DNA of 64,000 nucleotides from Aggregatibacter kilianii. GTDB lineage: Bacteria; Pseudomonadota; Gammaproteobacteria; Enterobacterales; Pasteurellaceae. The position numbers were made by a program, and so were the translations under genes. The stretch spans positions 744,001-808,000 of the forward strand of contig NZ_NRCN01000001.1 of NCBI RefSeq assembly GCF_003130255.1. The letters are read 5' to 3'. The notes under the pieces are model-generated. The model saw only the letters and a list, made by a program, of their open reading frames with translations, made no database searches and was not told where the DNA came from. Within the stretch, counting starts at the first letter, position 1. The number at the start of each line of letters is the position of its first letter. Of this stretch, positions 52,176-61,537 are shown one piece after another.

Positions 52176-55007
52176 ATGGATACCATCGATATTCGTGGGG
52201 CGCGAACCCACAATCTGAAAAATATTAACTTAACCATTCCACGCGATAAACTGATTGTAATCACCGGCTTATCCGGCTCTGGCAAATCTTCTTTGGCTTT
52301 TGACACACTGTATGCGGAAGGGCAACGCCGTTATGTGGAATCCTTGTCCGCCTATGCGCGTCAATTTTTGTCATTAATGGAAAAACCCGATGTAGACCAT
52401 ATTGAAGGGCTTTCACCAGCCATTTCTATTGAGCAAAAATCCACCTCGCACAACCCCCGTTCAACGGTGGGTACCATTACCGAAATTCACGATTACCTGC
52501 GCTTGTTGTTTGCTCGCGTGGGCGAGCCGCGCTGTCCTCATCACAATGTGCCACTCACAGCGCAAACGATCAGCCAAATGGTGGATAAAGTGCTTTCTCT
52601 GCCTGAAGAAAGCAAAATGATGTTGTTGGCGCCGGTGGTAAAAGAGCGCAAAGGTGAGCACGTTAAATTATTGCAACAAATTGCCGCGCAAGGTTACATT
52701 CGCGCCCGTATTGATGGTGAGATTTGTGATTTATCCGATCCGCCAAAACTGGAATTACAGAAAAAACATACCATTGAAGTGGTGGTGGATCGCTTTAAAG
52801 TGCGGTCGGATTTAGCCACAAGATTGGCGGAATCCTTTGAAACCACGCTCGAGCTTTCCGGCGGCACGGCGGTCGTCGCGTATATGGATGATCCGAAAGC
52901 GGAAGAATTGGTGTTCTCTGCCAACTTTGCCTGTCCGCACTGTGGCTATTCCATACCGGAACTGGAACCTCGTCTCTTCTCCTTTAATAACCCCGCCGGT
53001 GCGTGCCCGACTTGTGACGGTTTGGGCGTACAACAATATTTCGATGAAAAACGCGTAGTACAAAATCCGAGTATTTCCCTTGCCAATGGCGCAATTAAAG
53101 GCTGGGATCGTCGCAATTTCTATTATTACCAAATGCTCACGTCATTGGCGAAACACTACCATTTCGATATTGAAACGCCTTTTGAAGAACTGCCGAAAAA
53201 AACTCAACAGATTATTTTGCACGGTTCCGGCAAGGAAGAAATCGAATTCCAATACATGAACGATCGCGGTGATGTGGTGTTGCGTCGCCATGTATTCGAA
53301 GGCATTTTGAACAACATGACGCGCCGTTATAAAGAAACGGAATCCATGTCAGTACGGGAAGAACTTGCGAAACATATCAGCAATCGCCCTTGTGCCGATT
53401 GTGGTGGTTCGCGTCTGCGCCCAGAAGCACGCAACGTTTATATTGAGCAAACCAATCTGCCTGATGTATCGGAGAAAAGCATCGGGGAAGCTTTGAGCTT
53501 TTTTGGAGAGCTACAACTGAGTGGGCAAAAAGCACAAATCGCCGAGAAGATTCTGAAAGAAATTAAAGAGCGGTTACAATTTTTGGTGAATGTAGGCTTG
53601 AATTATCTTTCCCTTTCCCGCTCCGCTGAAACTCTTTCAGGCGGTGAAGCGCAACGCATTCGCCTTGCCAGCCAAATCGGCGCAGGCTTGGTCGGTGTGA
53701 TGTATGTATTAGACGAACCGTCCATTGGTTTGCATCAACGGGATAACGAACGCTTGCTCAATACCTTGATTCACTTACGAAATCTCGGCAACACCGTAAT
53801 TGTGGTAGAACACGATGAAGATGCCATTTTAAGCGCCGACCACATTATCGACATTGGCCCAGGCGCGGGTGTGCATGGTGGCAACGTCATTGCCGAAGGT
53901 ACAGCGCAACAAATCATGCAAAATCCAAACTCGCTTACAGGTAAGTTTTTATCCGGCGCAGAAAAAATCGAAATACCGAAAAAACGCACCGCACTTGATA
54001 AGAAAAAAACACTCAAGTTATTTGGCGCATCAGGTAACAATTTGAAAAACGTTAACCTAGAAATTCCGGTGGGCTTGTTCACCTGTATCACCGGCGTCTC
54101 CGGTTCGGGTAAATCTACGTTGATTAACGATACCTTGTTCCCGATTGCCCAAAACGCGTTAAACCGTGCGGAAAATGCCGAAGCAGCGCCGTATAAATCT
54201 ATCGAAGGTTTAGAATTTTTCGACAAAGTTATTGATATTGACCAAAGCCCGATTGGCCGTACACCGCGCTCTAACCCTGCAACCTACACGGGCGTGTTCA
54301 CCCCGATTCGTGAGCTGTTCGCCGGCGTACCCGAAGCCCGAGCACGTGGCTACAACCCAGGACGCTTCAGTTTTAACGTACGCGGTGGACGTTGCGAAGC
54401 CTGTCAGGGCGACGGCGTAATCAAAGTGGAAATGCACTTCCTGCCGGATGTGTACGTGCCTTGCGACCAATGTAAGGGCAAACGCTACAACCGCGAAACC
54501 TTAGAAATTCGCTACAAAGGCAAAACCATTCATCAAGTGTTGGATATGACCGTGGAAGAAGCGCGGGAATTTTTCGATGCGATTCCGATGATCGCACGCA
54601 AACTGCAAACCCTAATGGACGTAGGCTTGTCTTACATTCGCTTGGGCCAATCCTCCACCACCCTCTCCGGTGGTGAGGCGCAACGGGTAAAATTGGCGAC
54701 GGAACTCTCCAAACGGGATACGGGAAAAACCCTGTATATTCTGGATGAACCCACCACCGGGCTACATTTTGTCGACATCAAACAACTGCTTTCCGTGTTG
54801 CACCGCTTGCGCGATCAGGGTAATACCATCGTGGTCATTGAGCACAATTTAGACGTGATTAAAACCGCCGATTGGATTGTGGATCTCGGCCCGGAAGGCG
54901 GTAGCGGCGGCGGACAAATTATCGCCACCGGTACGCCGGAGCAGGTCGCTAAACTGGAAGGCTCGCATACCGCGCGATTCCTGAAAGGTATTTTGGCAAA
55001 AGGCTAA
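52176..55007 (+). CDS. uvrA: Excinuclease ABC subunit A
   Basis: The 943-residue protein starts at ATG 52176, [19 protein letters not shown]; the frame is open far upstream into ssb antisense, but the family starts here. It has two ABC ATPase units, each with Walker A ([28 protein letters not shown]) and an LSGGEAQR signature. There are zinc modules ([28 protein letters not shown], here in two parts, and CEACQG...CDQC). It finds bulky lesions and loads UvrB. SOS control is suggested by the LexA box upstream. Confidence 0.97.
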   Translation: MDTIDIRGARTHNLKNINLTIPRDKLIVITGLSGSGKSSLAFDTLYAEGQRRYVESLSAYARQFLSLMEKPDVDHIEGLSPAISIEQKSTSHNPRSTVGTITEIHDYLRLLFARVGEPRCPHHNVPLTAQTISQMVDKVLSLPEESKMMLLAPVVKERKGEHVKLLQQIAAQGYIRARIDGEICDLSDPPKLELQKKHTIEVVVDRFKVRSDLATRLAESFETTLELSGGTAVVAYMDDPKAEELVFSANFACPHCGYSIPELEPRLFSFNNPAGACPTCDGLGVQQYFDEKRVVQNPSISLANGAIKGWDRRNFYYYQMLTSLAKHYHFDIETPFEELPKKTQQIILHGSGKEEIEFQYMNDRGDVVLRRHVFEGILNNMTRRYKETESMSVREELAKHISNRPCADCGGSRLRPEARNVYIEQTNLPDVSEKSIGEALSFFGELQLSGQKAQIAEKILKEIKERLQFLVNVGLNYLSLSRSAETLSGGEAQRIRLASQIGAGLVGVMYVLDEPSIGLHQRDNERLLNTLIHLRNLGNTVIVVEHDEDAILSADHIIDIGPGAGVHGGNVIAEGTAQQIMQNPNSLTGKFLSGAEKIEIPKKRTALDKKKTLKLFGASGNNLKNVNLEIPVGLFTCITGVSGSGKSTLINDTLFPIAQNALNRAENAEAAPYKSIEGLEFFDKVIDIDQSPIGRTPRSNPATYTGVFTPIRELFAGVPEARARGYNPGRFSFNVRGGRCEACQGDGVIKVEMHFLPDVYVPCDQCKGKRYNRETLEIRYKGKTIHQVLDMTVEEAREFFDAIPMIARKLQTLMDVGLSYIRLGQSSTTLSGGEAQRVKLATELSKRDTGKTLYILDEPTTGLHFVDIKQLLSVLHRLRDQGNTIVVIEHNLDVIKTADWIVDLGPEGGSGGGQIIATGTPEQVAKLEGSHTARFLKGILAKG

Positions 55008-55036
55008 AAAGCTACAAGGAAAACACCGAGAAAAAT

Positions 55037-55077
55037 CACCGCACTTTAAACCTGAATCTAAAGTGCGGTGTTTTTTT
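55037..55077. terminator. Uptake-signal hairpin between uvrA and the MerR gene
   Basis: CACCGCACTTTA (55037-55048) pairs with TAAAGTGCGGTG (55059-55070), followed by TTTTTTT on the forward strand. It serves uvrA and, lying within the 3' edge of the reverse gene, may serve that gene too. Confidence 0.9.
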
Positions 55078-55492
55078 ACGACGTTTTTATCGGTCTGAAT
55101 TTGGCATGGCTGCGTTGCAAAATTTGGAACAAACTTTGTTGCGGGTTGATTTCACCGCAGTGCTGTTTCAATTGCAACAGATTCATGCGCAAATGCTGTA
55201 AATGGTGGATTCGCTTGGCGATATCTTGAATATGACGATCAATAAGAGCATTAATTTCGATTTTTTGTTGAACGCCCGCACTTTCCAAACTTAACAGTAA
55301 TTTAATTTCCTCAAGGGACATATCCAACGATCGGCAATAACAAATGAAAGATAAGCGTTGCAAGTGGTCATCGTTATATAAGCGAAAGCCCCCAAGGGAA
55401 CGTGACGGTCGAGGCATCAGTCCTTTTTGCTCGTAAAACCGAATGGCTTCTACGCTACACCCTACTGCGTCAGCTAACTTCCCTATTTTCAT
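55076..55492 (-). CDS. MerR-family transcriptional regulator
   Basis: The 138-residue protein has the MerR DNA-binding helix MKIGKLADAVGCSVEAIRFYEQKGLMPRPSRSLGGFRLY (described as two joined blocks), then FICYCRSLDMSLEEIKLLL and a dimer coiled coil. It has a conserved-position Cys in QLKQHCGEINP near residue 112. The CRSLDMSLEEI segment is typical of the Cd(II)/Pb(II)-responsive branch (CadR/PbrR), yet no efflux ATPase is adjacent. The usual second Cys pair at the C-terminus is absent, so the effector is uncertain. Confidence 0.82.
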   Translation of the reverse strand: MKIGKLADAVGCSVEAIRFYEQKGLMPRPSRSLGGFRLYNDDHLQRLSFICYCRSLDMSLEEIKLLLSLESAGVQQKIEINALIDRHIQDIAKRIHHLQHLRMNLLQLKQHCGEINPQQSLFQILQRSHAKFRPIKTS

Positions 55493-55529
55493 GTGTTCTC
55501 CCTAAACGCCCCAAAAAATGACCGCACTT

Positions 55530-55841
55530 TTAACGTTTTGCGCTAAATTCCGGGTTAACGTAAATCTTTAATTGTGTCACTTGCGGCAGTTGTCGTTGAA
55601 CTAATTTAAGCAATTCCTGCTGTTTGAAAAGTAGCCCTTGGCGTACAGCTGAATTGGCGACTTCAATGCTCAAGGTAGTTTGGTCGATATTCGCAATGCC
55701 ATACAATCCCTCAAATTGCGACGGGAAAAGACGCTTGAATTGCTGATTTAATTCATTCAACCAAATGCCTTTTTGCATGACTTTCGCGAGTGCCGAATCT
55801 TGTAACAATTCGCTGATATTCACTGTCCGATTGTATTGCAT
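55530..55841 (-). CDS. dciA: DciA-like DUF721 protein
   Basis: The 103-residue protein has the DUF721 pattern (IANIDQTTLSIEVANSAVRQGLLFKQQELLKLVQRQLP, in two joined blocks). DciA loads the replicative helicase in bacteria that lack DnaC, and Pasteurellaceae lack DnaC. It lies divergently beside secM-secA, the place where DUF721 genes sit in many gammaproteobacteria. It is short, with only the KH-like domain. Confidence 0.78.
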   Translation of the reverse strand: MQYNRTVNISELLQDSALAKVMQKGIWLNELNQQFKRLFPSQFEGLYGIANIDQTTLSIEVANSAVRQGLLFKQQELLKLVQRQLPQVTQLKIYVNPEFSAKR

Positions 55842-55932
55842 CGCCTTGTTTTCCGCCTTTTCGCCCTAATATTTATGACATTGTAGCGAATTTCCGCTAC
55901 AATACCGACAATTTTTTAGATTCAATTCCGTT

Positions 55933-56250
55933 ATGATGATTTCAAATAAAAGCAAACACAGTTTCTGGTCGCAACTCTTACTCAGTATGATTGCGATTTT
56001 TGCTTTACCTGCCTCACAGGAATGGCAATACCAAGCAAACGTGGCTAACGAAAATTATCAAAACACCCAACAACAAAATGTGCCGCAGATTTTAACCGCG
56101 GTCTCCTTACTCAAACAAACCCAACAGCAGCAATTCCAACCGCAAAATGCGCCGATTGAGGCTGAAATTCTTGCGAAAAACGAACCGCACTTTGTGCGTT
56201 CGTATTTCATCATTAACGCGCCAATCCGCGCAGGCCCTGAGCTCATTTAA
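55933..56250 (+). CDS. secM: Secretion monitor SecM with arrest peptide
   Basis: The 105-residue protein has a signal sequence (about 10-28, FWSQLLLSMIAIFALPAS). After a glutamine-rich middle it ends with FVRSYFIINAPIRAGPELI. NAPIRAGP at residues 95-102 matches the arrest core of Mannheimia SecM (HAPIRGSP) and E. coli SecM (GIRAGP). When export is slow the ribosome stalls at the last Pro and exposes the secA ribosome site 78 bases downstream. The spacing between the upstream Phe and the core is one residue shorter than in E. coli. Confidence 0.85.
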   Translation: MMISNKSKHSFWSQLLLSMIAIFALPASQEWQYQANVANENYQNTQQQNVPQILTAVSLLKQTQQQQFQPQNAPIEAEILAKNEPHFVRSYFIINAPIRAGPELI

Positions 56251-56327
56251 TTTCACAACCTTATAGCTATCGTCGTTTAATGAATATTAAACGATTCCCT
56301 TTTATCCGTTTTTAAAAAGAAGAAATT

Positions 56328-59027
56328 ATGCTTAGAACTATTGCAACCAAAATTTTTGGTAGTCGTAATGATCGTATCTTACGTCGTTTAAATAAAACCG
56401 TCTCAAAAATCAATAAATTAGAACCGACCTTTGAAGCTTTGAGTGATGATGAATTAAAAGCAAAAACCGCAGAATTCCGTGCGCGTTTGGCGCAAGGCGA
56501 AACCTTAGAAAGCCTAATTCCGGAAGCCTTTGCCACGGTACGTGAGGCCAGTAAGCGTGTACTTGGTATGCGCCACTTTGACGTACAGTTAGTCGGCGGG
56601 ATGGTATTAAACAGTCGTTGTATTGCGGAGATGCGTACCGGTGAAGGGAAAACCTTAACCGCCACCTTGCCATGTTACTTAAACGCTCTACCGAGTAAAG
56701 CGGTGCACGTGGTTACCGTGAATGACTACCTTGCCCGCCGCGATGCGGAAACCAATCGTCCGTTATTTGAATTTTTAGGCATGACTGTCGGTGTCAATGT
56801 GCCGGGCATGTCACCGGAAGAAAAACGCGCAGCTTACGCAGCAGACATTACTTATGCCACCAACAGTGAGTTGGGTTTCGACTATTTGCGTGACAACTTG
56901 GCACACGCACCGCAAGAACGTTTCCAAAAAGATCTTTACTATGCGTTGGTGGATGAGGTGGACTCCATCTTAATCGACGAAGCGCGTACGCCGTTAATTA
57001 TTTCCGGTCAGGCGGAAGACAGTTCCGAGCTTTATATTGCCATTGATAAGCTCATTCCGAATCTGATTAAGCAAGATAAGGAAGACACCGAAGAATATCA
57101 GGGCACCGGCGATTACACTTTAGATCTCAAAACCAAACAAGCGCACTTAACCGAACGTGGTCAGGAAAAATGCGAGCAATGGTTGATTCAACACGGTTTC
57201 ATGAAAGACACCGAATCCCTTTATTCACCGTCTAAAATTACCTTGTTACACCACGTGATGGCGGCATTGCGCGCCCATACCTTATTTGAACGTGATGTGG
57301 ATTACATTGTAAAAGACGGCGAAATCGTCATTGTGGACGAACACACCGGCCGTACGATGGCCGGTCGTCGCTGGTCCGACGGCTTACACCAAGCTATCGA
57401 AGCCAAAGAAGGCGTGCGTATTCAAAGCGAAAACCAAACCGTGGCATCCATTACTTACCAAAACTATTTCCGTTTATACGAAAAATTAGCGGGAATGACC
57501 GGTACAGCGGATACGGAGGCCTTTGAATTCCAAAAAATCTACGGATTAGAAACCGTAGTAATTCCAACCAACCGTCCGATGATTCGTGATGATCGTACCG
57601 ATGTGATGTTTGAAACGGAAGAATACAAATTCAACGCCATTATTGACGACATCAAAGATTGCGTGGCACGGAACCAACCTGTTTTGGTCGGGACAATCTC
57701 CATTGAAAAATCCGAGCTACTCTCTAAAGCCTTAGAGCGCGCCGGTATCAAGCACAACGTGTTGAACGCTAAATTCCACGCACAGGAAGCGGAAATTGTG
57801 GCCAACGCAGGCTACCCGGGCGCCGTTACCATCGCCACCAACATGGCAGGCCGTGGTACCGACATTGTGTTGGGCGGCAACTGGAAAGCGGAAATAGATA
57901 AATTAGAAAATCCGACACAGGAACAAATTGATGCCATCAAAGCGGCATGGCAAGAACGTCATGATATTGTGAAACAAGCCGGTGGCTTGCACATTATCGG
58001 TACCGAACGCCACGAGTCCCGTCGTATCGATAACCAATTGCGCGGTCGTTCCGGCCGTCAAGGTGACCCGGGTTCGTCCCGCTTCTATTTGTCTTTAGAC
58101 GATGCTTTAATGCGTATTTACCTCAACGAAGGCAAATTAAATATGATGCGCAAAGCCTTCAGCCAACCCGGTGAGGCCATGGAATCCAAATTATTGGCCA
58201 AAGTGATTGCCTCCGCCCAAGCGAAAGTGGAAGCCCATAACTTTGATGGTCGTAAGAGCTTGCTTGAATTCGATGATGTGGCGAATGATCAACGTCATGC
58301 CATTTACGAACAACGTAATGAATTATTGGAAAACGATGATATTTCAGACACTATCGAAGTCATTCGTCAAGACGTATTCAACAGCATTATCGATCAATAT
58401 ATTCCGCCGCAATCTCTTGAAGAACAATGGGATGTACCGGGATTAGAACAACGCTTAAGACAAGATTTTGCGTTAGATTTGCCAATTACCAAATGGTTGG
58501 ATGAAGACAATCATCTGCATGAAGAAACCTTACGTGAACGCATTATTCAATCGGCAACTGATGAATATAAACGTAAAGAAGAACTGGCCGGTGCGCAAAC
58601 CATGCGTAATTTCGAAAAAGGCGTGATGTTGCAAACCTTGGACGAACTCTGGAAAGAACATTTATCCGCAATGGATCACTTACGTCGTGGTATTCATTTA
58701 CGCGGTTATGCACAAAAAGATCCGAAACAGGAATACAAAAAAGAATCCTTCCAAATGTTCACAGAAATGTTGGATGCCTTGAAATTAAGCGTGATTACCA
58801 CCTTAAGCCGTGTTCAAGTCCGCACCCAAGAGGAAATGGAAGAAGCGGAAAGAATCCGTCAGGAGTTGGCGCAACGGGAAGCCGCTACCATGCAATATAA
58901 TAATGAGGAATCTCAGGGCAATCAAAGCAATACGGAAGGGCATCATAAGATCGGCCGTAACGAGCCTTGTCCATGCGGTTCAGGCAAGAAATATAAACAT
59001 TGCCACGGCAGTCGTGCCAAACACTAA
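56328..59027 (+). CDS. secA: Preprotein translocase ATPase SecA
   Basis: The 899-residue protein has Walker [34 protein letters not shown], and [14 protein letters not shown]. The helicase motif [23 protein letters not shown], here as two parts, and a C-terminal zinc site [14 protein letters not shown] follow. It drives unfolded preproteins through SecYEG. Regulated by the upstream SecM leader. mutT follows after a terminator, as in E. coli. Confidence 0.98.
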   Translation: MLRTIATKIFGSRNDRILRRLNKTVSKINKLEPTFEALSDDELKAKTAEFRARLAQGETLESLIPEAFATVREASKRVLGMRHFDVQLVGGMVLNSRCIAEMRTGEGKTLTATLPCYLNALPSKAVHVVTVNDYLARRDAETNRPLFEFLGMTVGVNVPGMSPEEKRAAYAADITYATNSELGFDYLRDNLAHAPQERFQKDLYYALVDEVDSILIDEARTPLIISGQAEDSSELYIAIDKLIPNLIKQDKEDTEEYQGTGDYTLDLKTKQAHLTERGQEKCEQWLIQHGFMKDTESLYSPSKITLLHHVMAALRAHTLFERDVDYIVKDGEIVIVDEHTGRTMAGRRWSDGLHQAIEAKEGVRIQSENQTVASITYQNYFRLYEKLAGMTGTADTEAFEFQKIYGLETVVIPTNRPMIRDDRTDVMFETEEYKFNAIIDDIKDCVARNQPVLVGTISIEKSELLSKALERAGIKHNVLNAKFHAQEAEIVANAGYPGAVTIATNMAGRGTDIVLGGNWKAEIDKLENPTQEQIDAIKAAWQERHDIVKQAGGLHIIGTERHESRRIDNQLRGRSGRQGDPGSSRFYLSLDDALMRIYLNEGKLNMMRKAFSQPGEAMESKLLAKVIASAQAKVEAHNFDGRKSLLEFDDVANDQRHAIYEQRNELLENDDISDTIEVIRQDVFNSIIDQYIPPQSLEEQWDVPGLEQRLRQDFALDLPITKWLDEDNHLHEETLRERIIQSATDEYKRKEELAGAQTMRNFEKGVMLQTLDELWKEHLSAMDHLRRGIHLRGYAQKDPKQEYKKESFQMFTEMLDALKLSVITTLSRVQVRTQEEMEEAERIRQELAQREAATMQYNNEESQGNQSNTEGHHKIGRNEPCPCGSGKKYKHCHGSRAKH

Positions 59028-59040
59028 TCCGAGGTAACCT

Positions 59041-59083
59041 AAGTGCGGTCAGAAAATAATTCGTTTTTCGACCGCACTTTTGC
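59041..59083 (+). terminator. Uptake-signal hairpin terminator of secA
   Basis: AAGTGCGGTC (59041-59050) faces GACCGCACTT (59070-59079) across 19 bases, followed by TTGC. It lies 14 bases after the secA stop and before mutT. Confidence 0.75.
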
Positions 59084-59110
59084 TATTCAACGTCGCTAAA
59101 AGGACACAAA

Positions 59111-59509
59111 ATGAAGAAACCGCTTGTACAGGTCGCAGCAGGGATTATTCGTAATGAATTCGGACAACTTTACTTAACCCAACGTTTGGAAGGGCAAGAT
59201 TTCGCGCAATCCTTAGAATTTCCGGGCGGTAAAGTCGATAAACATGAAACGCCCGAACAGGCGCTAAAACGCGAATTGGAAGAAGAAATCGGCATTATGG
59301 TATTACAGGCAAGTTTATTTGAACGCTTTGAATTTGAATACCCGACAAAAGTGATTTCATTCTATTTTTATTTGGTTAACGAATGGGTGGGCGAACCCTT
59401 TGGGCGGGAAGGTCAGGCAGGTTTTTGGCTACCGCAAAATGAATTGGATGCGGGACAATTTCCACCGGCAAATGCCAAACTCATTCAACGTTTATTAGCC
59501 GAATCCTAA
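59111..59509 (+). CDS. mutT: 8-oxo-dGTP diphosphatase MutT
   Basis: The 132-residue protein has a complete Nudix box GGKVDKHETPEQALKRELEE plus EIGI, at about residues 37-60. It hydrolyses 8-oxo-dGTP to the monophosphate and prevents A-to-C changes; mutM in this window is its partner in the same repair system. The location after secA is conserved with E. coli. Confidence 0.95.
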   Translation: MKKPLVQVAAGIIRNEFGQLYLTQRLEGQDFAQSLEFPGGKVDKHETPEQALKRELEEEIGIMVLQASLFERFEFEYPTKVISFYFYLVNEWVGEPFGREGQAGFWLPQNELDAGQFPPANAKLIQRLLAES

Positions 59510-59521
59510 CTCTCGCCCATA

Positions 59522-59551
59522 AAAAAGACCCAACACATGTCGGGTCTTTGA
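59522..59551. terminator. Terminator between mutT and the reverse gene
   Basis: AAAGACCC (59524-59531) pairs with GGGTCTTT (59542-59549). A runs before it and after it (AAAAAA) let it serve mutT forward and the small secreted protein gene in reverse. Confidence 0.85.
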
Positions 59552-59570
59552 AAAAAAACAAAAAGCTGGA

Positions 59571-59831
59571 TTATTTGCCCATTGCCGCTTTAACTTGTTT
59601 TAATTGTTCAGTTGCTTGGGAGCAAGCTTGCTCTTGTGCAGCTTCTGGCAAAGCAGATAATTGTTGTTTGCTTGCGTCATATTGTTGTTTCAACATCGCT
59701 TGTTGTGCTGCAGGTGCTGCACTCACAAAAGAATCGATTTCAGCAAAATATGCTTCGCAGCTTTTAGATAAGCCTGCAGATGCGGACATTGCAAAACCGG
59801 ATAATAATACTGCAACTAATAGTTTTTTCAT
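59571..59831 (-). CDS. Small secreted DUF5339-like protein
   Basis: I start at ATG 59831 (86 residues, MKKLLVAVLLSGFAMSASA) after TATGGAGAAAAAA; the upstream in-frame ATGs lack a ribosome site. A signal peptide (1-19) is followed by a helical mature part with two Cys (KSCEAYF and EQACSQA) that can form a disulfide. It resembles the DUF5339 proteins of Haemophilus. Function is unknown; size, charge and paired Cys suggest a soluble periplasmic helical hairpin. Confidence 0.75.
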   Translation of the reverse strand: MKKLLVAVLLSGFAMSASAGLSKSCEAYFAEIDSFVSAAPAAQQAMLKQQYDASKQQLSALPEAAQEQACSQATEQLKQVKAAMGK

Positions 59832-59931
59832 TTTTTTCTCCATAATGGTTTGAAAATATCGCCTCAAGTCAGGCGACGGTCTATTATACGAATTTTAGCG
59901 ATAAAAGAGAAAAAATAATAACCATTAGGCA

Positions 59932-60972
59932 TTATGAGGTAGCACAAAACTCAATAGTCAACGCTTCCAGTTGTTGCCAAATATCATCGTTAAATTCCTG
60001 CTTGGCGCAGCGTTCTACATCGGCGAGTTCCTGAAAAAAAAGATAGAGTTTACGATAGGTTAAACGTTGTATGATTTGGCTAAATAACGGACGGCGATTT
60101 TGCCACACTTTAAGACGATCAAAGTGTTCGCGCAGTTGTGCGGTCGGCAATGGTTCATCAAGTTTGGTAGATTGCTCCGGTTTGCTAAGCTCCAATAATG
60201 TCATTAAATCCCGCTGCAAAGTGCGTAATAAAACAATCGGCTGAACATCTTCCTCTTTTAAACCATTTAAAATCCGACAAGCACGACTTGCTTTCCCTGC
60301 CAGTATGGCATCCACCCATTGAAACGGGGTAAACACCGAAGACTGCTCCACCACACTATTAACACGAGCAAAGGTCAATTTACGATCAGGATATAATAAA
60401 TCCAGTAATTGCAGCGTTTGTTTGAGTGCCAACAGATTATTTTCATAACTATAACAAAGCAACTGCACCGCTTCCTGCTCAATACTTAACCCCAACAATT
60501 TTGCCCGATTAACCACCCAGCGAGGCAGTTGTTCCGCACTTGGTATTTGGCAATTAATGACGACAGCTTGCGGTTCATATTGATTAGCCGCCACAAACCA
60601 TGCTTGTTTTTCCATGGCTTTGGTCAACTTAGCAAAACGAAACACCGGCAACACATCAGGCGTCAGTAAAGAGATAAACTCTGATAGTTTGTTTTGTAAA
60701 AGTGCGGTCAAATTTTCAGGTAAATCTAATACGATAATCTGCTTATTGAAAAATAAGCCCATAGATTGCACCCGCTCGAACAAGTCATTCCAATCAGTGG
60801 AGGCGTTAATCTCCAGCCCTATTTTTTCATCAAATAGCGCTTTCATTGCCGCTTGTTGAATGGCATCCAGACTTTCTTCAATTAATAAAGGATCTTCCCC
60901 CACTAAAAAATAGAGCGCAGCTAATTTGCGCTCTAACGAATGGGTAAGCTGCTCAGGAAATAAACGATTCAT
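59932..60972 (-). CDS. holA: DNA polymerase III subunit delta
   Basis: The 346-residue protein begins MNRLFPEQLTHSLERKLAALYFLVGEDPLLIEESLDAI (two joined blocks), the HolA start. It has the beta-clamp-wrench region QSMGLFFNKQIIVLDLPE near residue 70 (the motif that opens the sliding clamp). It is part of the clamp loader. Its start overlaps the lptE stop (TAATG), the conserved leuS-lptE-holA operon. Confidence 0.95.
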   Translation of the reverse strand: MNRLFPEQLTHSLERKLAALYFLVGEDPLLIEESLDAIQQAAMKALFDEKIGLEINASTDWNDLFERVQSMGLFFNKQIIVLDLPENLTALLQNKLSEFISLLTPDVLPVFRFAKLTKAMEKQAWFVAANQYEPQAVVINCQIPSAEQLPRWVVNRAKLLGLSIEQEAVQLLCYSYENNLLALKQTLQLLDLLYPDRKLTFARVNSVVEQSSVFTPFQWVDAILAGKASRACRILNGLKEEDVQPIVLLRTLQRDLMTLLELSKPEQSTKLDEPLPTAQLREHFDRLKVWQNRRPLFSQIIQRLTYRKLYLFFQELADVERCAKQEFNDDIWQQLEALTIEFCATS

Positions 60973-61475
60973 TATTTCGCTTGGATTTGGTGCTGTAAGG
61001 CAACCATTTTGTTAATTAACTGACGCGCAGCCTGCTCACGCATATCTTGCCAAATCACGTCTTTTTCTGCTGATTTTGACAATGCCGCACGGGAGTTGTC
61101 GAAGAATGTGCGACTGACTTTGGTACTGATAGGGAAACTGTCTTTATTTGGTAATTTCACGCTGGCTTCCACCTCCAAAATCAGTTGTTTTTCCGCCTCA
61201 CGGCCTTGTTTAAAAATCGATACCACTTGATCTCTGCTCGAAATTTTATTTAAACGCAACACCGGAACATCGGCCTTGTCTTCCACTAAATTCACGTTAT
61301 TGAGCTGTAACTGACGACGCATGGATAACGTCATATCGCTATAAGGATCGCTACTTTCCAATTTTAACGTTTGTAATTCTTGAGGAATCAGTTCGCCGTT
61401 TTGGAAATGAAATCCACACGCGGAAAGCGCCAACACACCGGCGGTCAACAATAAGGTTTTGATGGGTTTTAGCAT
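60972..61475 (-). CDS. lptE: LPS-assembly lipoprotein LptE
   Basis: I start at ATG 61475 (167 residues) because AAGGTGA precedes it; an earlier frame is non-conserved. A lipoprotein signal ends LALSAC-GFHFQNG, with Cys about residue 20. The mature domain has the LptE/RlpB beta-alpha fold (LQTLKLESSDPYSDMTLSMRRQLQLNNV, two joined blocks). It plugs and helps fold LptD, the outer-membrane LPS/LOS exporter, so it acts on the product of the glycosyltransferases at 10-16 kb. Confidence 0.94.
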   Translation of the reverse strand: MLKPIKTLLLTAGVLALSACGFHFQNGELIPQELQTLKLESSDPYSDMTLSMRRQLQLNNVNLVEDKADVPVLRLNKISSRDQVVSIFKQGREAEKQLILEVEASVKLPNKDSFPISTKVSRTFFDNSRAALSKSAEKDVIWQDMREQAARQLINKMVALQHQIQAK

Positions 61476-61483
61476 AAAATTCA

Positions 61484-61522
61484 CCTTAAAAACCGACCGC
61501 ACTTTTACACCAAAGTGCGGTC
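61484..61522 (-). terminator. Uptake-signal hairpin between leuS and lptE
   Basis: GACCGCACTTT (61495-61505) faces AAAGTGCGGTC (61512-61522) around a 6-base loop. On the reverse strand it continues GGTTTTTAAGG. It lies 16 bases past the leuS stop and 20 before the lptE start, so it probably attenuates read-through into lptE-holA. Confidence 0.8.
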
Positions 61523-61537
61523 ATTTTCTTCATTAAA

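Noticed and set aside
59548-59853. Forward 101-residue cysteine-rich frame
   Set aside because: Antisense shadow of the small secreted protein gene, which has a signal peptide and a good ribosome site on the reverse strand.
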